Origin: Trichuris trichiura
Lineage: Eukaryota > Nematoda > Enoplea > Trichinellida > Trichuridae
Assembly: GCA_037903355.1 (NCBI GenBank)
Contig: JBAJFE010000060.1
Span: 930,001-994,000, forward strand
Reading direction: 5' to 3'
Length of the DNA: 64,000 bases
The position numbers and the translations under genes were made by a program. Below, piece after piece: positions 38,865-48,418 of the stretch. The first letter of the stretch is position 1. Each line of letters begins with the position of its first letter. The notes beneath the pieces are model-generated. The model made no database searches. It saw only the letters and a program-made list of their open reading frames with translations, and had not been told where the DNA came from.

Positions 38865-39795
38865 ATGGCTGCTGGTTCACTTGATTGACCAATAGCTAAA
38901 AACAATAGCTTATAAAACTTCCAACCTGCACTTAGTATGTCATTAATACGGTAAGTCATCTTGTCGTCCTTCTCTCCTTGTCAACTGCGATGCACAGAAA
39001 CGGAATTATTAACAGCTTGTTTTTTTTAGAAATTATTTGCCAAAAGTCCGGTTGGAAGAATTTTAAAAAGTCGTTTAAACAGTGGTCAGTCAGTTTCCTT
39101 TGTTCAAAAGAAAATGACTGACCAAATGAACAGTCATCAAAAGGTGCAACTTGCAGTGACACTATGCAAATATTACGTTGGAGTTTTTCGGCCTTTGTTC
39201 TTTCTTCAAGTCTGATAGCGGAATCGATTGCTTTCACCCAATAAAGTGATAACAATTAGCCATTTTTACTCTGTCTTCTTGATGGACGAAGTCAACACAG
39301 CGGCAGTTCCCGTTTGAGCAGATATTATTCTAAAACTCAGCTTTACCGGCATAAACAAAATTTTATGTGGTTGCGCACTAATATTTCAAATATTTCGTTA
39401 AACTGGAAAAGGTTGTTTGATAACCTTTCTGATCAAAGGTGGCCCATTATCTGCTGAAAGATTTTTTTATTACTTTCTCTCAGTATTAGGACATAATTTA
39501 CTATTCAAAACTTCATTGCCGATTGTGAAGGCATGCAAAAACGTTAAACTGTACAAACAAGCTTTCATAGCTGGTTTTGTTCCGCATTGTGTACTTAGTT
39601 TGTTGCACAGTAACCTTATACAGCGCGCAGGTTCAATCCTTTTAGACAACCAACACGAAATACTGAGAATCAGACAAAGACTAAAAATAAAATAACAAAG
39701 TTTAAACGTACGTCTTCGTATTAAAAATAATCATCTTTTTTACAGCGGGCCAAATTTCAAAACTGTTTACGGAAATAAAAGCCGGAAGCAATCGG

Positions 39796-39914
39796 TAGTG
39801 TTTCGCAGAGCTTTCAAGAAGCTGTCATTTTCGTCGTCAAAGCTCATTAAATGATACTTAATCAGCGCTGATGACGGAAACAGCAACTTCTTGAAAGCTT
39901 TGCGAATTTCACTA
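39796..39914. repeat. Inverted repeat carrying a hammerhead-like core
   Basis: Arms of about 45-50 bases (39796-39845 and 39866-39914) are imperfect reverse complements around a short AT-rich centre. The right arm reads CTGATGACGGAA, a loop, then CTTCTTGAAAGC, which has the hammerhead core boxes CTGATGA and GAAA with an imperfect stem II. It looks like two head-to-head copies of the same retroelement end. Confidence 0.5.
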
Positions 39915-40516
39915 AACGCATATAGTTGCACATGGATAACATCATTTCCGCAAGCAGTTATAAAGCGTATAACTTCACAATACAGGCACTTGTAAAGCGG
40001 CAAAAATAAATCTCAGATACCTGAGCCAACTACAGTTTAAGAAGGGAATGCTAGTTTCAACATGAATGTTCTTACAAGATACAAATGAAACAATTTGAAA
40101 CAATAAAATATTAATAAATAAAAGCTTTTAAAGATGAATTCATAGATAGGATTAGCCAGGTCACAAAAGTCCATCATTTTTTGGACCAATTAGCGATACA
40201 GTCGTAAGTGGGCTATTAAATTTCAATAAGCCTTTTTAAATGAACAATGCTTTCAACTGTATGCTGTTTATACTGTTATTCACTACAGCAACTTACGCAG
40301 TGATTGCAGAAAACTGCATACGTACAGTAAACCAAGTATATACGCAAAGCATAATGTTTATTTGCATGCAAACAAGCATAAGCATTGCGCACAGTGTCAA
40401 CTAAGCTCTACGAAAGTGAATTAGACATAAGGAATCATGAAAATATTTTGGCAAAGGATTCCTCAAATTTTAGTGGCTCTGAGATAGCTGAGTCAAAGGA
40501 CTCTTGTGAATTCATA

Positions 40517-40947
40517 CTAGCTCATCATATTTAAAACTTCTCTGACTTCCGCCGTCAGGTGGCCCTGCGTTCTCCTATTCAAGAAAATGCTGCCAACCTC
40601 CTTGAGATCTGTGATTTCCAGATAGTATGCTGCCATGAGTAAATCAAGAAGCTCTTTCAAGCCCATCTCAAAAAATTCAACATCCCAGCTCGTAATTATG
40701 GGCCCACTGTTTTCACCATCTGTCCCATCACTTGAGGCCGACTGATCCTTCGAATGGTGCTCACACCATTCAATAATTTTTTTCATGCTATTGCCATTGA
40801 TGTAGAAAAGAAGTACAGTTCTTTCTTTTTCTGAAGGTAGATCTTGGGCCATGTCATTGAAAGTTGCAGAAAACTTCATTATGCTAGCGTCCACCCGGAG
40901 AATCGTAAGGTCTGAGCAATGAATGGTAATTTTTTCTCCTTCTTCTG
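40517..40947 (-). CDS. Divergent SKP1-like protein, 5' exon missing and C-terminus short
   Basis: SKP1 links cullin-1 to F-box proteins in SCF ubiquitin ligases. The exon starts after CTTCAG at 40947 in phase 1 and reads EEGEKITIHCSDLTILRVD (the BTB/POZ-like beta-hairpin), then ...LLFYINGNSMKKIIEWCEHH, equivalent to the LPNVNAAILKKVIQWCTHH region, an acidic Ser-rich loop, then SWDVEFFEMGLKELLDLLMAAYYLEITDL, equivalent to the SKP1-family WDQEF...L.LILAANYLDI motif, and HLTAEVREVLNM. It stops at 40517-40519, about 25-30 residues before the usual end, so the F-box-binding helices with their WCEEK ending are absent unless a further exon is used: a GTATGA donor overlaps the stop. The initiator exon was not found. 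An SKR-type paralogue or a decaying copy are both possible. Confidence 0.72.
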
Positions 40948-41172
40948 CTGAAGAAAAAAAAATCTTCTAAGCGACCTTACCGCGCTTAACTAAACACCTT
41001 TACCCTGCATAGCAATGTCTCAGACCATGAAGCAAACAGCTGTTTCGACAAGCCTACAGTAACCTCACTAGTACAGTCAGTGTACTGATAATGATAAGCG
41101 GGATAATTGCGCACTTGGCTTACTGTAAAATATGAGCACACTTTCCTACTTAAAGCGTTCTGCCACATTTAC

Positions 41173-41280
41173 TCAGTTATTTTAATGTGTTTAGCTAGAA
41201 ATCAAATTTTAAAGTGCCTTACCAGCGAATGGATGACTTCATCCGTTTGCTGGTGAAGCACTTTGAAGTTTAATAACTGA
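41173..41280. repeat. Imperfect foldback sequence
   Basis: Inner arms 41207-41237 and 41238-41268 are reverse complements at about five of six positions. A shorter outer pair (TCAGTTATT at 41173 and AATAACTGA near 41272) extends the fold. Part of the left arm recurs near 27782. Likely a small non-autonomous mobile element or its remnant. Confidence 0.5.
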
Positions 41281-41301
41281 CATACTAAAACAGAAAAATT
41301 C

Positions 41302-41530
41302 GTGAACCGAAAGCTAACATGAAAATCGCAGACTTTATAAAATAACCTATGAATATTTTATTACTTCAAATTATTTTCCTTAAATCTTGTAAGAGCATTC
41401 ATGTTGAACCGAAAGTTAACATGAAAATTAATATTAACTGTTATTATTTTATTAACATTTTATTTCAAATTACTTTCCTTGTATCTTCTAAGAACACTGG
41501 TGTTGAACCGAAAGTTAACATGAAAACCGC
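41302..41530. repeat. Tandem repeat, about 100-bp unit
   Basis: The motif GAACCGAAAGTTAACATGAA, with small changes, recurs at 41304, 41406 and 41505, and the AT-rich sequence between copies is also similar. About two and a half units are present. Confidence 0.75.
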
Positions 41531-42285
41531 AAAGACCTAATAAAAGATATCGGATCATTTCGAAATGTAGCTAAAAAGTTTTACTAATAATTATGACCTT
41601 TTGCTTGTATGAAGGAAACATACGCTTCAAGCCTATTAATGAATCTTCCTGAAAGCCTACCTTGCTTATTGCTTGTTGTTATGGATATGCATGCAATGAT
41701 CACTGGAACAGCTATTAAATAGGTCGATGAAAACTCAGTCAATCTGCTGAGACTGTGTTAATGCTAATGAAGAGTTGAGGAAACTCAACGAGTAGATGAC
41801 CACAGTATCCATTGCATAAGGCAAAATATGAGCATTTTTATCGACGCAGACAGGAATGTTCCAAGTTGTGCGTAGCGGCAATGAACGAACGAGACGAAAA
41901 CGCAGGGTTTTTTTCAGGTGTCGAGGCCAATACCGGAACAAGTATTCAGAGTCAACACTTCTCCTTTCCTTATACTTCTGAGGGTACATGATTTTATAGG
42001 ATTACGCTCATTTCATGGAAAAAACAAAATGCAGATTCTGAATAGGCCACCGAAGTCTATGACCGCCAATCAGATTTTGTAAAAATTCATTCCTTTGTAC
42101 AGATGCTACTTAAAACATATGCAAATGAATTTGATGTTCATAAATATAGAAACTAGGTACAAAGACGCCTTATTTTCTTTTTTCTTTTTTCTTTCTTCGT
42201 AACAGGTTTTTAAAATTTTATTTTGAATTTTTTCGCAGAATTTTTAGCCCGTTCTTTGTTAAACGTTTATTTTAAAAAGCTGTAA

Positions 42286-42322
42286 CGGAGCTTTCGGGCC
42301 TCTCCGTGGCCCGTCATCAGCG
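42286..42322 (-). ncRNA. Hammerhead-ribozyme-like motif, copy B
   Basis: Read on the minus strand: CTGATGACGGGCC, loop, GGCCCGAAAGCTCCGTTAC. Both core boxes are canonical (CTGATGA and GAAA) and stem II has six uninterrupted pairs. AAAGCT and AGCTTT on either side of CCGTTAC could form a stem III-like hairpin. The adjacent plus-strand sequence (42330-42590) has a short Arg/Ser-rich open frame of unknown nature. Confidence 0.55.
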
Positions 42323-42659
42323 TTATTGTACCGCCGGTCGGGTCGGCCTTTATGGTTGCAAGCCGCTCCATCCGACCAACTTTGGCAGAGACCTACTGCC
42401 GTCAGCTCTATCTTGAGCCGTCATGTTTCGGTCCCGCCTACTCAGTCAGACGGCGTAGCGAGCTTCCAACCGACCTCCCACGACGGCGGCACACGAACAA
42501 ATCAATCATCAACAAATTCAAATCACGCCACATTTTGAGCGGCGTGCTTGCGTCTATAGCTTGTGGAAAGAGTCCCTCTCAGTACTAAAATAAACGACCT
42601 CATACCCAGGAAAGAATGGAGTTCCGTTGGACTCACTTTTTTAATCTCACTATCCTTTG

Positions 42660-44400
42660 TTACAGGCCAACTGAGGTCCTATTAGATGTAGAAGGTAGCG
42701 CTTCCTCATCGTCAAAATGTTTCTTCATTGCAGTAAAGTAGAATTCGAGCTTCTTTTGTTTCGCACGTGTACTTCTTTCGTGCAGCAGCTGCTTATATGG
42801 GTCCAAGCAAGCTCAGATACCTCTTGTAATTTTCCTGCTGCGTTCTGCATCACAGTCAGTGTCTTCGAACCATTGTAAACGCTGTTCAATATTCTCCAGG
42901 GTATCTGACAGCTCAGTAGTGGTCATTTGTCGCAGAGAAGGCGGAAAAACTTCCTCATTTTTATCATTTTCTTCTCTTCCTTCTGCTTCCCCTGCTACAG
43001 AACGTACCTGGAGCTCCTCAGTGGTCAGCTCATCCGGTTGTCAGTTTAAAATGTCCTCAATATCCTGATATTCCACTCCTTCAAAGCCTAGCCTGTTTGC
43101 CAACTGAACGCAGCTTTCAATAATTTCGCATACTTGAGCAGAAGGCTCAAAGTTTTTAAAATTGCAGATCAAATCTGGGATGAGTTTCCGCCAAACACGG
43201 TGCAAGAACTGTTTCGATACGTCATTCCAGGCTTCTACGATGTTGTTAATAGCCATTCTCAGGTTATAGTTCTTCCAAAATTCCATCACAGTTTCACAAT
43301 TTTCTCCGTCGATCGCGTCGATCAGCATGTTGAACGTTCGCCTTAAGTAGTAAGCTTTGAATGCTCCGATAATGCCTTGGTCAAGCGGTTGTAACAAAGA
43401 AGTGGTCCGTGCCGGCAAGAAAACAAAGTGGACATTTGGGTCTAGCACAGCTATCATCGGTGGATGGCTTGGCGCGCTGTCTATAATTACAAGAACTTTA
43501 AAAGCCAAGTTCTTCTCGTTCAAGTATTTCTTAACGTCATTCATAAAAGCATTAGAAAAAATATCAAGGCAAACTTGGGCGGTCATCCATCCTCTTTTGT
43601 TGTACCTGTAGTAAACGCCCAAATAGCTTTTAACAATTCCCCTTAGGGCTAGTGGATTGGCATGACGATGAACCATCAATGGCTTCAGCTTAAGATCCCC
43701 ACTAGCGTTGGCACCGAGCATTACAGTCACACGATCTTTCGCAGCGCAGATTCCTGCAGTATGCCTACGCTCTCTGGAAATGTAGATCCTTTTTCGCATA
43801 CGCTTTAGAAAAAGATCTGTCTCGTCGAAGTTAAAAATTTGATTGATACAGTAGCCCTTTTCTTTGGCCAAGTTTTGTACTTCTATTGGAAATGTTTGCG
43901 CGGCATCGACGTCCGCGCTTCCTGCTTCGCCAAAGGAGACAAACATTGTGAAAACCGTATCGATTCTTGAAACGGCAGAACCAACCACTACTAGCAGTAA
44001 ATGGAAGAATTTCAGTAGGATTTGTAGACTGTTTCTTAAGGTCTTCGTAAATGGTAACTGCTTTTTGTCTGATGGTGAAAAACGTTGTTCCTATTCTTTT
44101 CATCGTTTCAGTTTCGATCCATATGCTGAATAGCTTTTCCATTTCTTCCAGTATCTTAGGCTTTGTTCTTATTGACATTGCAATACTTGAACTGGTACCG
44201 CTTAGGCAAGCCTGTTTAATTTTTTCTGCATTGCTTTTAATGGTCCGCAAGGTTGATTCCTTTATGCCGGTAGCTTTGACGATATCACGTGTCGTCTCAT
44301 TCCGTTCATACCGTTTCAATATCTCAAGCTTCTCTCCAACTGTCAGCGCCTTTCTTTTTTGACCACTACCAGCTGACTTCGAATCAGAAAGCTTAGACAT
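42660..44400 (-). pseudogene. Tigger DDE transposase 2, multiply broken
   Basis: A second, different Tigger-family transposase. From 44400: MSKLSDSKSAGSGQKRKAL, then the helix-turn-helix (LTVGEKLEILKRYERNETT, GIKESTLRTIKSN) and the second DNA-binding domain to FKNRYGFHNV. A frameshift near 43925 precedes the catalytic core: FNFDET, VLVIIDSAPSHPP (Ser instead of the usual Asn after the second Asp) and LLQPLDQGIIGAF. A premature TGA at 43041-43043 interrupts the conserved C-terminal segment, which goes on as QPDELTTEELQ. A further frame change near 42815 leads to LDPYKQLLHERSTRAKQKK and a final stop at 42660-42662. No clear terminal repeats were found. More decayed than the 33.5-35.6 kb element and not its duplicate. 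Confidence 0.85.
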
Positions 44401-44815
44401 TTTCAGATTTTTAAAGGCTATCCTCAGATCGCGGAATCAGACAAAATACTTACGAATTGAGCTCACAATCAGACGGTGTGAATGCGTTCCGAATTTTGTG
44501 CTAGCGTACTACGACTCAATGGAAAACCTCGTCGAACGTCGTTCTAACATTCGTTCTTCATTGTTCACTGTTTAATTAAGAGACTGCAATAATATTGCGT
44601 GAATTTAAAATGCTCAATAAGATATGCAACACTACCCACTTGGTTGGAACTGTCAAAATGAGCGTAGCTTTACGTAATCCTTTTGTCTTTTCTGGTTTAA
44701 TTTCATTGGTGCTGTTACTGCCAGTAGATTTTGTTCAGCATAACGTACTATACTGCATTAATGCTCCTATAATGATACAGCTTTTCTTAACGGTATTCTT
44801 ATATTTCACGTTCTT

Positions 44816-44955
44816 GTTGAGTTTCTTTTACAGAAATTTTCGTTACGTCATTGCTTTATATTAACACCGCTGAAGACGGGTCTCGTTTGACCCGAAAGCT
44901 ACGGAATAATTAAAATATCATAAACGGGACAAAATTTCCGTAAAAGAAACTCAAC
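44816..44955. repeat. Inverted repeat flanking a hammerhead-like motif
   Basis: A 25-base arm at 44816-44840 (GTTGAGTTTCTTTTAC...) is the reverse complement of 44931-44955 with one mismatch. Between them lies a plus-strand hammerhead-like motif (44865-44905): CTGAAGACGGGTC, loop, GACCCGAAAGC, followed by TACGGAAT. The outer segment 44954-44987 is shared with 31843-31876. Together this looks like the end of a retroelement, most plausibly Penelope-like. Confidence 0.55.
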
Positions 44956-44987
44956 ATGAAACTATACGGTCCCGTACCAAGAAGTTA

Positions 44988-47629
44988 CATTTACAAAACA
45001 ATTTCACGTTCTCCTAGTACAACAGGGTAACAGCTTATTTAAATACATGAAAAAATTTGAAGCTTTCGAGAAGCACGTGCCCACTTTGGCGCTAATCATG
45101 GGACAAGTGCCGCCTGAGCGCTTCGCTTTTATCATGTATTCAAATAAAAGGCTACTTCTCCCTACTACAGCAGCGTGAGGTATATGCATTTGTGCTATTA
45201 AAACGTGTAGACAATTCATGGAGTAAATAGGCTCAAACCCATCACAGACACAGCGAAGCACAAAAGGCGTTTATTTCTCCGCGAGGAGTTTACCAATTCC
45301 AACCACTTTTCCTCACTCGCGTATATATGCACTTCTTCATCGATTAGAAATGGGCGCAGCTGGTCTCTATTTGACAGTGACTCAGTATATGCCCGGTTGG
45401 AGGTCTTGCCCGGTTGTCAGTCAAATGCATCGTAGGTGTCTCAGCAGAAGTTACATGCAGCCATTCAGCGAAAAACGTTGCGTGAGTTCAGAGGTGTTGG
45501 GCGCAGCCGCCGCCATCCAAGTAGAATAGGGTGGAACCCGTCGTTCTGTTGCAATACGTCAGAATTCTTTTTGCCTTTATTCTTCGTGCCTATTGGCTTC
45601 ATTATGAGGTTAAAGAAAGAAAATATCTTCCTTCAAATATCTTCCTGTTCGAACTCATGTTGGGCATCTTTAAGTTACCCATATTTGGTTCAGTTTCCTG
45701 TCTTGATATTATGGGCGCTAACCATGTTGCATTGCGCTGAAGACGGGTTGTCCCACATTCGTTTGGAAACTGCGCTCTGAGGCCAATTGCAGAAAACAGC
45801 CTTGTAGGTTTCTCAGTGCATTTAACGCAAGGTTTGCAGAATTAATTTGCTGCATTCTCTCAGCTATTATTTTAACGCAGTATAAAAAGGACGCGAAGCT
45901 GTTTCATTAACTGTATTTTCTTTAAAGAAACTGGCTTGAGACTAATGGAACCTGCGCATCAATATAGTACCATAACTGAGAGCACTTTAAACTTGGCAGC
46001 GGCAGTGCATCTTGAGCGAGTAGTCGTTCACACAATCACTCAGCTGCCTGCAAAAGGTCTCACTAGTACACACAATGTCTTGTGGGTGCCTTCCGTCGTG
46101 CAGCTTTATGATATAGTCCTGGTTCCGTTATCCATTAGTCGAAGTACAAATGCGTACGCTTTAGAATAATTGAAAACTGGTCATATGGATGCGGATTTTT
46201 GATTGGTGACTGACGATATGCTGAACAATCGCAGCTGTTTTATAAGAAAACTCGATGATATGGAACGATGCTGTTACCGACAGTTAGAAATTGCAGAACG
46301 TACGAAAAAGCTGGATGATCCTTCAGCTTCACTCGGGTGCGGTACTGTCCCTGCCGGCAGTTTAGCACGGCCAGCCCGTTCGTTTGGACGAACGGATGCG
46401 ATGAAATGCTAGTAATAAAAGCTTCAAGCTTTAGTATTAATGAAAAGATACGAGATTGAACTGCGGCTGAATTACGTTCGATTCTGACACCACACGCTGC
46501 TTCGTTTTAAAGAACATATCATCCGTCTCCAATTCGTTGGCAACTACTTTACTTCATGATATAATGATATAAAGGAAGCCTTCATTGAGGTGACCGCTCC
46601 CACAAACGTCGTCGATTTTTTAACACAAAGCTGTGTCAACTCATCCTGGGTACTGATTGCCAAACGGGACAATACACTATGCAGTCAGTTTCCTTGAATG
46701 ATATCTTTTGTGAAACCCACTAACGCCTACTTGCGTGAAGCCTGAACGGATTCCCGTTCAAAATGCGCCTATAACATAAGCTTCCGTCGTAAAAGAATGC
46801 TTCAAAGTCCGAAAATCCACATGCATGGAAAATGTTTGCTCATTCTGCTATCACTAGAATAAGGAATTGATCAGCGCATGGGCAGAACAACTAGTGAACA
46901 TACCTGTTCTATTAATAAGGAATTTATCCTTCATTTATGTGCATATCTGATCACCATCAAACTCTCAGTGTTTTTACTTTATCATGCATGCAGTTTATTC
47001 GCAACTGTCAAGCACTGATTTTGTACGCCAATAAAATTCCAAACTGAAAATTTTTGGAAGCTTTTCTTAGAATGCATTTGCGCTTACCAAAAAGACGAAA
47101 ACAAAACCGCATTCGAAAGCAATGAGATTTTATGAACCAAAATACTATACTACTTCATTCATTCAACACTGATTAAAATGAATCATTTCAACTTGTTCTC
47201 ATTTAGGCAGCCGTTAGATTACATTCACAGTATTCACTTTTATTTTAACATGCAAATTTCTTTCACTTTAATCTAAGGTCAAATAGTTGCGCCGTCGTGT
47301 ACGCGTTGAGCACTGTCAAATGCCCACACTGCCAACAGTTTAATTTTCTTCCTACACATGTATTCGTCTTACATGTACTAGCATGAACGACAATATGAGA
47401 TAGAATCTACAGATTTTTAAAATGCTAACATAGTCCTTCCATTGCTCACAAAAACTCGAAACTTCCAATTTGGGCAACGATGACGTTAGGGACAGGGCTG
47501 ACAAAGCCAATAATGTAAATAGAGTCTCCTAATTTTGCTATAGGCAAAGTAGGACGTGCATTAAGTCGCCAATTCGAAACGAACAATTGATAAGAGGAAA
47601 ACATGCAAAGTATTTATTGCATTACTTTA
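44988..47629. other. No supported gene; one further hammerhead-like motif
   Basis: At 45735-45772 the plus strand reads CTGAAGACGGGTTGTCCCAC and, fifteen bases later, TTGGAAACTGC, a degenerate version of the same motif. Open frames at 45436-45780, 45936-46169 and 46203-46412 have no recognisable domain or splice support. AT-rich otherwise. Confidence 0.4.
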
Positions 47630-47637
47630 ACGTAGAC

Positions 47638-48309
47638 CAGGGGTGGGGAATGTCCGGCCCGCGAGGCCATTTTCCGCCTACGCGCTGGGGCAACCGCACA
47701 TGGATGCGAGATTCAGTGAAATGTGATTGTAGAAAGTTATTTTTCATAAAGCGATAAACGTATTCTATGTGAATCCTAGTAAGAACATAAACCTTGCGTA
47801 ACAAGCAGGGAGTGTCAGGCTGGCTCGGAAGACTGCGTTGCTGACAGCTCTCTGTCGATAAACCGACATTGTTAGTCCTCGTTGACAAACAGTAGGCGCC
47901 ACTATAGTGTGTGTGCGCGCATAAGTAGCGTGGATCATTGCTTTGTTTGAGATAACGACTGTCCAGCGTGCTAGGGCACTTCTGCTTTTTTGCTCTCAGT
48001 AGTCACTGGCGTAATTCTCGCCTTCTCTTGCTATCGTTCTCAACGGTTTGCGCCGGTCGCCTGTCATATACGTCTTCGAAGTACAAAAACGTTATTTCGT
48101 TCTCTGCAGTTGCAATTATGTTCTTTACAACTGGGTTGCAGAATTGTTTCAAAATTCTGCCTTTTATCTCAGAGTTTCCTCGCCAGGGAAAAGCAGTTCC
48201 AAGCATCCCATTGGGGGTGACTTAATAAACATACGTGCAAATAAAGCAGGCTATGTTTCGTTTAAATACGCTATACGGCCCGCGGCACCAAAAAGGTTCC
48301 CCACCCCTG
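47638..48309. mobile_element. Non-aut. hAT element, 672 bp
   Basis: The ends are inverted repeats: CAGGGGTGGGGAA at 47638 and TTCCCCACCCCTG ending at 48309, followed inward by GC-rich CGGCCCGCG on both sides. The element is flanked by a perfect 8-bp direct duplication ACGTAGAC (47630-47637 and 48310-48317), diagnostic of hAT insertion. The interior has no transposase signature that I can recognise, so it would depend on an autonomous relative. It lies about 100 bp downstream of the DNAJC9-type gene's last exon. Confidence 0.88.
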
Positions 48310-48418
48310 ACGTAGACGGTCCTTTGCTGTTGAAAACAAAAGCAATTACTTTGTCCGTATAGTAGTACAAGCATAATGGTTATATTGGAGTAATGAAAAA
48401 GTAACGATGCGTAACATA

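Noticed and set aside
47622..47888. Minus-strand open frame as a hAT transposase
   Set aside because: It lies inside the 672-bp element but shows none of the hAT catalytic or dimerisation motifs, and the element is too short to encode one.
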